Origin: Haloarcula sebkhae
GTDB lineage: Archaea; Halobacteriota; Halobacteria; Halobacteriales; Haloarculaceae
Assembly: GCF_014647415.1 (NCBI RefSeq)
Contig: NZ_BMPD01000012.1
Span: 1-41,728, forward strand
Reading direction: 5' to 3'
Length of the DNA: 41,728 nt
The position numbers and the translations under genes were made by a program. The notes below the pieces were generated by a model. It did not search any database. It was not told where the DNA came from and saw only the letters and a program-made list of their open reading frames with translations. Positions 7,661-15,010 of this stretch are shown here, one piece after another (position 1 is the first letter of the stretch; each line of letters begins with the position of its first letter).

Positions 7661-9586
7661 ATGAAACGAAGAGAAGTTCTTTCCACTGGTGCGGGCCTTG
7701 CTATTACGCCAGTAACTGGTGCAGGTCTGAGCTCATCTGAATCCTCACCAACTGGGTGGGCACAATTTGGAGGAAGTTCACGTAACGTTGGATACACTAA
7801 AACCACCCCAACTGCGAGCGCTGGGGCATCTCATACGACAATCAATACTCTACAGGACCTTGGCGACATCCATAATATTGCATTTGATGACGAAATTCCG
7901 TGGTGGGACCTGAAAGTCAGGCGTCTTGTTATGACTAAATCTACTATATTGTATACTGGCCCATTAAATAATTTAGAAGATACTTACGAGATACCACATA
8001 GTGCTACAGGTGGAGTGGTTGCCATAGATCGCAAGACCGGGAACAAAAAGTGGGAGTTTTCTGAGTTTCCACAGCCATTCGACGGTGGTGTTGCCGTCTC
8101 TGATGGAATAGTGGTTGGCCTACAGCCTAAGAATACGACTAAATTCACCAGTGAGAATCTAAATTTTGATTATGAGGGTGGGTATATTTACGGAATAGAC
8201 TTAGAAACTGGCCAGAAGGCTTGGCGCACTTCATTCAAGGGAGAGCCAGAACACCCACCCGTATCGGTTGATGGCACGACATACGCAGTAGCTGGCCATC
8301 ATAATATTGGCAAGTCTCAGGAAGAGCTTAAACGACATCAGATTATTGCTGTTGACAACGAAACGGGAGAGGTCAAGTGGGAGATAACCGACAATCCAGA
8401 ATTATATCGAAATGTAAATAATCTTGGCCTGACGCCTGCTGCCGACTCAGATGGACTGTTCTTTACTTTTGGTGGATCTGAGGTGGCAAAAATAACGCTT
8501 GATGGTAATCTGGACTGGTGTACAACCATTGATTCTGATGCTCATCACAGGAACATGGGGCCACCAGCACTTGATGAGAGATACGTATATGGAGTTCATG
8601 ACTTCTTAGAGCCACGGTATTACCGAATAAATAAACGGACGGGAGAGGTCGATTATCTAAAGTCTTTGAATATTGGCCTTCCTCGCGTTTCCGTGGCGAG
8701 GCCCGCGTTAACAGCTGACTCTATTTATATCACAGCAACAGCAACTGGGTATGCTGATCAAGAATCACACACATCTTCAGTATTAAAAATAGACAAGTCA
8801 AGCGGAAATATTGAGTGGGAAACGAAGATCGGTAATTGGGTCACAGCGCCGCTTACTGTTACATCTAATGCCATATTTACTAGTACCGCAGTAGTAAACC
8901 GTTTTGTTGATTTTGATCAAAGAACCAGTTCTAGTTATCTGGAAAATATAGATAATAAAATAATTGCACTGGAACGAAACACTGGTAATAAAATCTATTC
9001 GCTTGACTTAGATTACCATCCAGTGTCTGAATTATTAGCTGATGAAAATGGGATATGCTTTCTCGACTATAAGAATATGATACATAAAATGAGTGATGGG
9101 AAAGATTACGACACAAGAAAGATAGTAGTACCAGACCCCACTATTAAATTAAACAAATCATCGAAAACCCGGGGCGGAGGGATGACAGTCAACGCAAGTG
9201 CGGCTGATTCTAATGCGAATAGTACAGTTTATGAGTGGCGATTAGATGGAAAGAATATAAGCTCTAATAAGACAAATATCAGCTTATCACTTGATGAAAC
9301 TGGTGATCACAACATAAGCTTAATAGCTATCTCCGATAATGGAAATGTTGGTTCGGCGTCTAAGACTGTTACTGTGGATTCACAGACAGAGGTAGAATCT
9401 CGACAGCCAGAGACAGTGTCTCAACAGGCTCCCTCAGGTTCTGAGACCTCAGCAAGTGAGACTGTGTCAAAGAATGGTCCTGGATTTGGTATATTATCCT
9501 CCATAATATCAGGAGTTGCCGGTTCATATTGGCTTGTACGTTCCCAAATAAATCCGTCATCAGAGGACGCGAGGAGTAAAGAGTAG
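7661..9586 (+). CDS. PQQ-type beta-propeller surface protein with PKD-like domain and C-terminal membrane anchor
   Basis: A 641-aa exported protein. The N-terminus MKRREVLSTGAGLAITPVTG is a twin-arginine-like signal. Several PQQ/quinoprotein blades follow (GGVVAIDRKTGNKKWEF, YGIDLETGQKAWRT, IAVDNETGEVKWEI, LKIDKSSGNIEWE). An Ig/PKD-like module (about 500-570: YEWRLDGKNISSN..GDHNISLIAISDNG) comes next, then a Ser/Glu-rich linker and a hydrophobic anchor (FGILSSIISGVAGSYWLV). The ATG at 7661 gives the signal peptide directly and lies just after an AT-rich TTTATTAAAT promoter-like stretch. Its A+T content, including many ATA and AAT codons, is far above that of its neighbours, which suggests transfer. 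Substrate unknown; probably an extracellular scaffold or binding protein. Confidence 0.85.
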   Translation: MKRREVLSTGAGLAITPVTGAGLSSSESSPTGWAQFGGSSRNVGYTKTTPTASAGASHTTINTLQDLGDIHNIAFDDEIPWWDLKVRRLVMTKSTILYTGPLNNLEDTYEIPHSATGGVVAIDRKTGNKKWEFSEFPQPFDGGVAVSDGIVVGLQPKNTTKFTSENLNFDYEGGYIYGIDLETGQKAWRTSFKGEPEHPPVSVDGTTYAVAGHHNIGKSQEELKRHQIIAVDNETGEVKWEITDNPELYRNVNNLGLTPAADSDGLFFTFGGSEVAKITLDGNLDWCTTIDSDAHHRNMGPPALDERYVYGVHDFLEPRYYRINKRTGEVDYLKSLNIGLPRVSVARPALTADSIYITATATGYADQESHTSSVLKIDKSSGNIEWETKIGNWVTAPLTVTSNAIFTSTAVVNRFVDFDQRTSSSYLENIDNKIIALERNTGNKIYSLDLDYHPVSELLADENGICFLDYKNMIHKMSDGKDYDTRKIVVPDPTIKLNKSSKTRGGGMTVNASAADSNANSTVYEWRLDGKNISSNKTNISLSLDETGDHNISLIAISDNGNVGSASKTVTVDSQTEVESRQPETVSQQAPSGSETSASETVSKNGPGFGILSSIISGVAGSYWLVRSQINPSSEDARSKE

Positions 9587-9669
9587 CTTGTTTTTCTGAA
9601 ATGCAAACGCTACAAATAGTAAGACTATCGAAGAATCATTTGTCTGACCTGCCTCACTATGTCCCGGCA

Positions 9670-9722
9670 CGGGGTCACGGTCCGTCAGCGGGTAAGCTCA
9701 GGAACCACCGCAACCCATGCAA
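9670..9722 (+). repeat. Dispersed start-region repeat, copy 2
   Basis: Matches copies at 4211, 11903 and 16316 (CGGGGTCACGGTCCGTCAGC, then GGAACCACCGCAACCC and ATGCAA). It is followed by CAAAAAGGTAGAGGTATCGC, which is also shared with copy 4. The coding sequence after the ATG is replaced: after 45 bp it runs into the antisense tail of another gene at the word GGCCGTCGCA. Confidence 0.75.
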
Positions 9723-9768
9723 AACACGCACGCAATTCGGCAAAAAGGTAGAGGTATCGCTACCCAAC

Positions 9769-9917
9769 TCAGGCCGTCGCAACGAGGTGTTGATGCCCGG
9801 CCTGCGAGGGCGTCGGCTGCAGCGTCAGGTCCGCAAGCGCCAGCTCACGCAGGACTTCGGGTGGCACTCCCTCAGTGTCTCGAAGGACGGCGTCGAGCGT
9901 CCACGCGTCGTGTTCTG
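9769..9917 (-). pseudogene. C-terminal fragment related to the gene at 20053-20469
   Basis: On the minus strand it reads EHDAWTLDAVLRDTEGVPPE to QAGHQHLVATA and a proper TGA stop. It is nearly the same as the corresponding part of the gene at 20211-20357, so this copy shows the native end of that family. The N-terminal half is absent beyond 9917. From here to 10123 nothing else was recognised apart from an AT-rich run (10035-10060) that may serve the pilin promoter. Confidence 0.75.
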
Positions 9918-10123
9918 TGACTTGTCACTCTCGTCGCCGCTTGACTTGCGGGTGCCGATTCTGTAGCGAATTGATATCACACGCTCTTACGAGCAAAGGA
10001 GAGCGTGAAGTGACATTTGACAAGCGTGCGTCTCAAGCTTTATTAATATATTATTTTCTACATAAAGTGTCTGAGTTGCGACACAGCTTTCAATAGTATC
10101 AAAAAGAGTAACTACATTCAACT

Positions 10124-10684
10124 ATGCCTAATTGCATGAATATTAGTCGCGTCTATGTAGACGAGAATGCAGTGAGTCCAGTTATCAGCGTGATTTTGAT
10201 GGTCGCGATAACTGTGATTCTAGCCGCTGTAATCGCAACATCTGTCTTTGTTATTGGAGATACAACCACAAGTGTCGCCCCACAAGCGACGTTCAGTTTT
10301 GATTTAGAAGACAACGTCGAGTATAATACAGATTATGACTCCTATACAGCTGATAAAGTAACGATAACGCATGACGCAGGAGACACTATAGATAGCAACA
10401 GTCTCGCAGTTCGCACATACGGTGATGGAATCAAATATATCAAAGATAATGGCAACCTTGGAGGGTTTAATTACAGGTCAACATGGACATTTGAAGAGAT
10501 GGGGGCCCCGAAAAAGGTGTCTGCAGGAACTAGTGTTACCGTGGTTACAATCCAACAAGACGCAGACGACGATGCGGATAGAGACGTGACAAGTTTGAAT
10601 CGGCAAGAATTATACGTAGTTTATGAGCCCCCCAATAGCGATACCAGCGCTACACTCGGATATTGGGCGGGTCCAGATGAATAA
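10124..10684 (+). CDS. Archaeal type IV pilin/archaellin-like prepilin
   Basis: A 186-aa protein with the haloarchaeal pilin N-terminal domain: DENAVSPVISVILMVAITVI followed by LAAVIATSVFVIGD forms the single hydrophobic helix that assembles into a pilus core. A beta-rich acidic head follows (TFSFDLEDNVEYNTDY.., KVTITHDAGDTIDSNSL). No pilus ATPase or prepilin peptidase is in the window, so it would need chromosomal machinery. The ATG at 10136 (MNISRVYVDENAVSP) is an equally good start. Plasmid pilins of this type commonly serve adhesion or surface variation. Confidence 0.9.
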   Translation: MPNCMNISRVYVDENAVSPVISVILMVAITVILAAVIATSVFVIGDTTTSVAPQATFSFDLEDNVEYNTDYDSYTADKVTITHDAGDTIDSNSLAVRTYGDGIKYIKDNGNLGGFNYRSTWTFEEMGAPKKVSAGTSVTVVTIQQDADDDADRDVTSLNRQELYVVYEPPNSDTSATLGYWAGPDE

Positions 10685-10754
10685 TATATTATTTAAACAA
10701 AATACAGATAGCATTTCTTGAAGAATTTGATGAGCTAATCATCGCAGCTTCTGA

Positions 10755-10795
10755 CTAACCAACATGCCCCGCTCTCATCACCGCGTGTTGGTTAG
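10755..10795. promoter_or_regulatory. Two-arm operator-like repeat, copy 1
   Basis: CTAACCAACA and its exact inverse TGTTGGTTAG are separated by 21 bp. The arm-to-arm span is 41-42 bp in all six copies (10755, 11756, 14431, 16168, 18074, 36745) while the sequence between the arms varies. A fixed spacing of about two helical turns fits a protein dimer or tetramer binding DNA better than an RNA hairpin. Here it lies upstream of a TATA-like TTTTAATA (10825-10832) placed 26 bp before the 82-aa gene start. Confidence 0.75.
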
Positions 10796-10857
10796 CGAAT
10801 TTCCACTCCGGAAGTCCAAGCCCGTTTTAATAGCCAGTCTTCCGTATTCGGTTGTAT

Positions 10858-11109
10858 ATGGCCGTAGCAGAGTCCCAGACGGTAGAACTATAGGATAGGT
10901 CTGAACTCGCCGTCCAGTATCTCGGTGCAACCGGCGACGACACAGCAGAGTTCGAAGTCGAACCCAAGGCAGAGGACGACACGCGCCGCTGGCGGCTCGA
11001 AATAGAGCGAACAGGCGGCTACGAGGTCGTTGCGGCGTGGGAGCACGGCGTTGCAGCTGACCTCGACGCTCCTGACTGGGTCCACGAACTTGTGGACCGC
11101 GCTATCTGA
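10858..11109 (+). pseudogene. 82-aa family gene, copy 1 (nonsense codon)
   Basis: Same family as the intact gene at 18177-18425. It reads MAVAESQTVEL, then TAG at codon 12, then resumes ELAVQYLGATGDDTAEFEVE through to DAPDWVHELVDRAI. The interruption aligns to a His codon in the intact copy. Promoter spacing (TTTTAATA 26-33 bp before the ATG) is kept. A perfect inverted repeat AGCGTTTT...AAAACGCT follows at 11119-11145 and could end transcription. Confidence 0.85.
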
Positions 11110-11118
11110 TTCGATTTT

Positions 11119-11145
11119 AGCGTTTTGCTATCCCAGTAAAACGCT
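11119..11145 (+). terminator. Inverted repeat after the 82-aa pseudogene
   Basis: AGCGTTTT and AAAACGCT form a perfect 8-bp stem with an 11-nt loop, 9 bp after the stop codon. It is a plausible transcript end; the A/T-rich arms make it modestly stable only. Confidence 0.4.
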
Positions 11146-11151
11146 GTTACC

Positions 11152-11220
11152 AGTAGTTGCCAATACGGTTTCTTTATTCAGTTGTAGAGGTGAAATGCCT
11201 ATTCAATAAGCGTGCGAATT
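11152..11220. repeat. Module linker repeat, copy 1
   Basis: A roughly 69-bp block (AGTTGCCAATACGGTTTCTT, CAGTTGTAGAGGTGAAA, TTCAATAAGCGTGCGAATT) that recurs at 17583-17651 and, more diverged, at 14823-14890, with a shorter relic near 40641-40667. Each time it stands just ahead of a different envelope-protein gene, so it marks the 5' border of exchangeable cargo. Confidence 0.8.
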
Positions 11221-11290
11221 GATCAGCGAGTCAGTTACACGTGGGCCGGAACGAATACTCACTTAGCCCCCAGCCGAGTAACTGCTCGTA

Positions 11291-11686
11291 ATGAAACGGC
11301 GGTCCGTTATCATCGCTGCTGCTGGGATTGTCCCTCTCTCTGGGTGTTCGCTTTCTCCATCTGAGAGTGACAACATCCAGATTGCTAATCAGACCGGCCA
11401 GGAAGTGTGGACAGATATTTCTATTCAGAGCGAGGGAGGACTACTTTCGGACCCGCAAACCGTCTATCAGACGCGAACCAGACAACCACCAACATCTTCC
11501 TATCGTTCGACGCTCACCGATGTCGTTCCTCCCGGTGAATACGAGGTGACAGTCACGTTCGAGTCCGTCGAGACGGAGCAACAGAGCGACCCACGCACCA
11601 CTCAATGGAATCCTACAGGCGAGGCAAGTGAGTCTCTGATAATCAGCTTGGGGCCTAACTTCGATGTGGAGTTCTTCACACAGTAG
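11291..11686 (+). CDS. Small secreted lipoprotein (cassette cargo)
   Basis: A 131-aa protein with an N-terminal MKRRSVIIAAAGIVPLSGCS: twin-arginine-like residues, hydrophobic core and a lipobox LSGC (Cys at residue 19). The mature part looks like a single beta-sandwich domain (NIQIANQTGQEVWTDISIQS, PPGEYEVTVTFESVET, ESLIISLGPNFDVEFF). Function unknown. It lies after linker copy 1, 182 bp after the 82-aa pseudogene, in the slot occupied elsewhere by CPBP-protease or small membrane-protein genes. A decayed gene of similar design is at 13789-14248. Confidence 0.8.
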   Translation: MKRRSVIIAAAGIVPLSGCSLSPSESDNIQIANQTGQEVWTDISIQSEGGLLSDPQTVYQTRTRQPPTSSYRSTLTDVVPPGEYEVTVTFESVETEQQSDPRTTQWNPTGEASESLIISLGPNFDVEFFTQ

Positions 11687-11755
11687 ACGAGGTCGGTCTC
11701 CGTGATTGGTAGATAATAGGCCTATCCTCTGTACTGATGGAATAACGGGTTCTGA

Positions 11756-11797
11756 CTAACCAACAGGTGGCCGCTACTGCCATCGTGTGTTGGTTAG
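11756..11797. promoter_or_regulatory. Two-arm operator-like repeat, copy 2
   Basis: CTAACCAACA and TGTTGGTTAG with a 22-bp centre. It is preceded by the phrase GTACTGATGGAATAACGGGT, shared with copies 4 and 5. It is followed by ACTCCGGGAGTCCAAGG and GGGGTTTACATACC, leading not to an 82-aa gene but to the dispersed start-region repeat. Confidence 0.75.
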
Positions 11798-11902
11798 CGA
11801 CTCCCCACTCCGGGAGTCCAAGGGGGGTTTACATACCAATCGCTCGTCAGCAACAGGTACATACTCGCGCCATCATGGGGTCTGTCCTACCAGGTCCCGG
11901 CG

Positions 11903-11955
11903 CGGGGTCGCGGTTCGTCAGCGGTTCAGTCCAGAAATCACCGCAACCCATGCAA
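11903..11955 (+). repeat. Dispersed start-region repeat, copy 3
   Basis: Shares CGGGGTCGCGG, CACCGCAACCCATGCAA and the following ATTACTCTTCTTCA with copy 1. The coding start it supplies (MQITLLQ) runs directly into the antisense end of the PIN-domain gene, whose stop codon is at 11957-11959. The junction is therefore a recombination point. Confidence 0.75.
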
Positions 11956-11956
11956 A

Positions 11957-12448
11957 TTACTCTTCTTCAAATAAGTTCTGTGCCCGCCGATAGATCGGCT
12001 GTCCAAGCCAGGAACGTTGTTGGGCGAGGTGGTCAAGCTTCTCTAGAGCCGTCTGTCTATCCAGGACCTGCCGAGTTACCAGTGCTTTGAGAACAATAGG
12101 CGAAATAGCGACCTGTGCGTCGACGGCAGTCTGCAGTTCGGGCAAGGCACGGAAATCATCAGTAATGAGGAACGCTGCGTCAAGATCGTTGCACAGAAGC
12201 GCACAACTCCCTTCACCTTCGTCAATCCGAGATGAGGAAAGCGTGCCGTCAACCTCTCGGACAGTGATCTGCGCTGTATTGTCGACCACAGCCTGTGCAG
12301 CACGACCGTGGGTGTCGTCGTAGTCACTGGTCGCGTCGAGTTCGTCGATCACTGTCTCTGTAGTCGCAACCTCGAATTCGGTGAGCAGCGTCTCAAGCAG
12401 GTCGACCGACGTGAGTGAGATAAGGGCAGCTGTATCCGCGACAATCAT
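11957..12448 (-). CDS. PIN-domain toxin (VapC-like ribonuclease)
   Basis: A 163-aa protein starting MIVADTAALISLTSVDLLE, the first acidic residue and hydrophobic strand of a PIN domain. The further acidic positions lie around TETVIDELDAT, DEGEGSCALLCNDLDAAFLI and TDDFRALPEL. The C-terminus (RQTALEKLDHLAQQRSWLG) resembles the DUF3368-type PIN subgroup. PIN toxins cleave RNA and are neutralised by the upstream antitoxin. That gene ends 10 bp before this ATG. Its 3' end abuts the dispersed repeat, but the C-terminus appears complete. Confidence 0.8.
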   Translation of the reverse strand: MIVADTAALISLTSVDLLETLLTEFEVATTETVIDELDATSDYDDTHGRAAQAVVDNTAQITVREVDGTLSSSRIDEGEGSCALLCNDLDAAFLITDDFRALPELQTAVDAQVAISPIVLKALVTRQVLDRQTALEKLDHLAQQRSWLGQPIYRRAQNLFEEE

Positions 12449-12458
12449 ACAGTGCTCA

Positions 12459-12758
12459 CTACAGTTGCGCGAGATCGTCGGCCATCTCCTCGCCCTGTGC
12501 GAGCAGGGTCTTCGAGGCGCGGACGGATTCGGCATCTTGCCGGCCGATAACCTGCTTCAGAGACTCAAACCCGATCTCATCATCTAGATAGAGGTCGACG
12601 ACGGTCTGCTTGAATGCCTCTTGATCCTCCATCTCATCTAAGTAGTCCTCCAGCGCCGCAACGACGATCTCTGTCCGGTTTTTGTGCGTTGCTGCAGCCG
12701 CGACATCCGCCTTCTCCACGAGGTCATCAGGCAATCGAAAGTTGACCCGGGTCGTCAT
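12459..12758 (-). CDS. Ribbon-helix-helix antitoxin (partner of the PIN toxin)
   Basis: A 99-aa protein. The N-terminal MTTRVNFRLPDDLVEKADVA, followed by KNRTEIVVAALEDYLD, is a classic ribbon-helix-helix DNA-binding fold (strand, helix, turn, helix). The acidic C-terminal half (EAFKQTVVDLYLDDEIG) would wrap the toxin. The ATG at 12758 is chosen because the RHH strand begins there; an upstream ATG adds 11 atypical residues. A palindrome TGTACAGTGTACA lies 4 bp before it. Confidence 0.85.
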   Translation of the reverse strand: MTTRVNFRLPDDLVEKADVAAAATHKNRTEIVVAALEDYLDEMEDQEAFKQTVVDLYLDDEIGFESLKQVIGRQDAESVRASKTLLAQGEEMADDLAQL

Positions 12759-12761
12759 GTA

Positions 12762-12774
12762 TGTACAGTGTACA
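12762..12774 (-). promoter_or_regulatory. Palindromic operator of the RHH/PIN operon
   Basis: TGTAC-AGT-GTACA is a near-perfect palindrome starting 4 bp upstream of the antitoxin start codon. This is where an RHH antitoxin would bind to repress a leaderless transcript. Confidence 0.6.
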
Positions 12775-12887
12775 CACAGATTCATAAACATCCGGGGCCG
12801 TTGCTTAGGCTGAAGCGGTTGTTCTGGATTTATTTTTGAGTATATTATTCGGATCTAAGACGCTGGTTTTTGAAGACGAATCTCTGA

Positions 12888-13055
12888 TCATTGCATATAT
12901 TTTATAATAATAACGCGCAAGACTAATCCAATGGCTATTGCCGAAATATATAGCATTGCCAAAGCTGCCTCACCAACATACACCAGACCAGCCATCATTA
13001 GCGAAAAAAAGGAATAGGCAGCTATATTCGACCACGAAACTTGGTATGTTGTCAT
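12888..13055 (-). CDS. 55-aa two-helix membrane protein
   Basis: A short frame beginning MTTYQVSWSNIAAYSFFSLM with two hydrophobic stretches (AAYSFFSLMMAGLVYVG; LAMLYISAIAIGLVLRVIII) and a basic end (IIIKYMQ). It lies in an AT-rich pocket between the toxin-antitoxin pair and gene remnants. Function unknown. Size and design are those of small immunity- or holin-like membrane peptides, but nothing confirms this. A decayed acidic amphipathic ORF lies 56 bp upstream on the same strand. Confidence 0.55.
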   Translation of the reverse strand: MTTYQVSWSNIAAYSFFSLMMAGLVYVGEAALAMLYISAIAIGLVLRVIIIKYMQ

Positions 13056-13111
13056 ACTATTGAATGAGCGGAATTTCTAATTACTGAATAGTATTATTGG
13101 AGGACGAAATC

Positions 13112-13213
13112 CTATCCCATATTTATTATATCCCCTATTTCATCAACCCCATCCTCAAGTGTGTCTTCTATCTTATCAATAACGTCTTGTCCTACTTCAA
13201 CAAACCGACCAAG
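13112..13213 (-). pseudogene. 3' fragment of an acidic helical protein
   Basis: The open frame LGRFVEVGQDVIDKIEDTLE followed by DGVDEIGDIINMG ends in TAG. Above it, after a TAG at 13214-13216, the frame continues coding-like (DYFAGEL). It looks like the eroded amphipathic C-terminus of a secreted or toxin-like protein immediately upstream of the 55-aa membrane gene. Identity unknown. Confidence 0.35.
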
Positions 13214-13277
13214 CTAGAGTTCACCGGCAAAGTAGTCAGTCGGATCGGCTACCCTCGCGGCGTTAGGCGGGCCTATT

Positions 13278-13557
13278 TTGCGCAGGCCCACGGCGTGGGG
13301 TCGCAGTCGGAGTGTGGCCGGGGGACTCGACGCAGCCACGGGCCACCTAGACGATCACCGACGATGGGAAGCGACAGGCGTGCGAGCAGGCGCTTGCCGA
13401 GCAAGGCTACGAAGTTATGGTGTGGGATCGACGGCTGGCATTGCCCTTCGCGGAGACCGAGCGATTTCTGCAGTGGCTTGGGGACCCGACGCCCGGCAGT
13501 GCGTACAAGTGGGCCGTAGAGCGTGAGGAGTACGAGCGGCGGCGTGAGGCAGTGTAG
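13278..13557 (+). pseudogene. Frameshifted plasmid gene remnant
   Basis: Coding sense moves between frames: SVAGGLDAATGHLDD in one frame up to about 13352, then ITDDGKRQACEQALAEQGYE, VMVWDRRLALPFAETERFL, and AYKWAVEREEYERRREAV to the stop at 13555-13557. A 60-bp piece around GCCACCTAGACGATCA recurs at 31149-31190, fused to the second iteron locus. Family not recognised. From 13558 to 13788 no gene was seen. Confidence 0.6.
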
Positions 13558-13788
13558 GCCGGGAATGGTTGCACTTGTGCTATCTGTTGCTCAGGTCGTG
13601 TGTATCTCATGACCTCCAGAAGTTCGGTTCTATGGCCTCGGCGACCGCAGCGACAGTGGCGGTGGGCGGATCTGCTGGTCTGTGACCCGTAAATCTCGTC
13701 GCCATGGGAGCTGCACGTGCTGGTGCCGTAGTGTGGGGGTTTTAGACACTGCCTGCATCGCGGGAGAGTGCCCATTTTATTCGGAATT

Positions 13789-14248
13789 CTATTCACTGCT
13801 TTCTGTCGTTGGACAGTTCAATCCCTGAGTCGATGCATTCTCCACTCTCACGAATTGGATGTCGTTCGATAGTAGAGTGATTGCAGGAATCGCACACTCT
13901 TGGTCAGCATCTCGTTTGTCTGCCGCTGTAATCTCTCTCTCGAATGTCGAGTTCAACATCCGGGCCATGAGCCGCATAGCGGAGTCTGTATTTCCCAGGA
14001 GTGCTTGTCCACGTCGCTTCAACTTTCTCCACCTCGTGGGCAGCGACTAAAACAGTTTCCTCTAAAAGAAGTTCCCCGTCACGGGAAAGCTCCACTCAGA
14101 CATTCAGTGGAATTGAATAGCCATTTCTGACAAGAATAGGTCCCAATTCGATACCTTTTGGTTCAAAAAGTGAACAGCCACCAAGAAGTGATACTGCAGT
14201 AAGTCCAGCGAGTTGAAGCAGGCTCCGGCGCGAATAGCGGTGAGTCAT
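13789..14248 (-). pseudogene. Decayed small lipoprotein gene
   Basis: From the ATG at 14248 it reads MTHRYSRRSLLQLAGLTAVS then LLGGCSLFEP, a clear twin-arginine signal with lipobox. There is an in-frame TGA after SIPLNV, then VELSRDGELLLEETVLVAAH and PGKYRLRYAAHGPDVELDIR, a beta-sandwich-like body. After SGRQTRC a frameshift occurs and the sense continues in another frame to 13789. It is architecturally similar to the intact lipoprotein at 11291, so it is an older cargo gene of the same kind. Confidence 0.8.
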
Positions 14249-14430
14249 AATTCCCAAATTCTACCTTTTGGAACACACTGAGTACACTTCAAACAGGTGG
14301 AAGGTATGCAGACAGGTTCTAACAGCGGAGTCAGAAAATACTTCAAGAAATCATCGGACATGCTGTGGTGGCTACATACTCTGTACTGACTAATATCAGT
14401 GGGAGAATGGCCGCTCATGACGGTATCTGA

Positions 14431-14471
14431 CTAACCAACACTTCCCACTCTCACCACCGCGTGTTGGTTAG
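14431..14471. promoter_or_regulatory. Two-arm operator-like repeat, copy 3
   Basis: CTAACCAACA and TGTTGGTTAG with a 21-bp centre. The downstream order is the same as in copies 1 and 5: ACTCCGGAAGTACAAGCC, then TTTTAATA at 14501-14508, then the 82-aa gene start 26 bp further. Confidence 0.75.
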
Positions 14472-14533
14472 CGAGTCCTCACTCCGGAAGTACAAGCCTG
14501 TTTTAATAGCCAGTCGCCCGGATTCGGTTGTAT

Positions 14534-14784
14534 ATGGCCGCAACAGGGGCCCAGACGGTCGAACTGCATGATGGGACTGAACTCGCCGTCCATACCTTGG
14601 TGCAACCGGCGACGATACTGCGGAGTTCGAAGTCGAGCCCAAAGCCGAGGACGATACGCGCCGCTGGCGGCTCGAAATCCAACGGACTGGCAGCTACAAG
14701 ATCGTCGAGGCGTGGGAGCACGGCGTTGCAGCTGACCTCGATGCTCCTGATTGGGTGCACGAACTCGTTGACCGGGCAGTCTGA
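14534..14784 (+). pseudogene. 82-aa family gene, copy 2 (frameshift)
   Basis: Starts MAATGAQTVELHDGTELAV like the intact copy, then a single base is missing (CCATACC instead of CCAGTACC). The rest of the gene is therefore out of frame, although the DNA remains close to the other copies down to ..DWVHELVDRAV and its stop. The length is 251 bp against 252 in copy 1. Confidence 0.85.
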
Positions 14785-14822
14785 CTGTTTGAAATCACTT
14801 GTGTCGGTAATACGCTCTGACC

Positions 14823-14890
14823 AGCCGTTGCCAATCTGGGTTCTTTGGGCAGTCCTAGCGAGGAAACGCCTGTTCAGTACATTTGCGAGT
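14823..14890. repeat. Module linker repeat, copy 2 (diverged)
   Basis: AGCCGTTGCCAATCTGGGTT, AGGAAACGCCTGTTCAGTA and TTGCGAGTTG align with linker copies 1 and 3. It precedes the CPBP gene as the other copies precede their cargo. Confidence 0.65.
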
Positions 14891-15010
14891 TGAGTATGTT
14901 GTGAGGGTAGGGGCAGAAAGGTTGGTGCACACTCACCGTTGGGACTAAACGAACGCCGTGTCGAATTGTGGCAATGAGTCAAAATCATTAATGCATAGAC
15001 ATGAAATTGG

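Noticed and set aside
13097-13519. 140-codon plus-strand frame
   Set aside because: It joins an AT-rich antisense stretch to an Arg-rich shadow. The coding signal lies in the short frames on either side.
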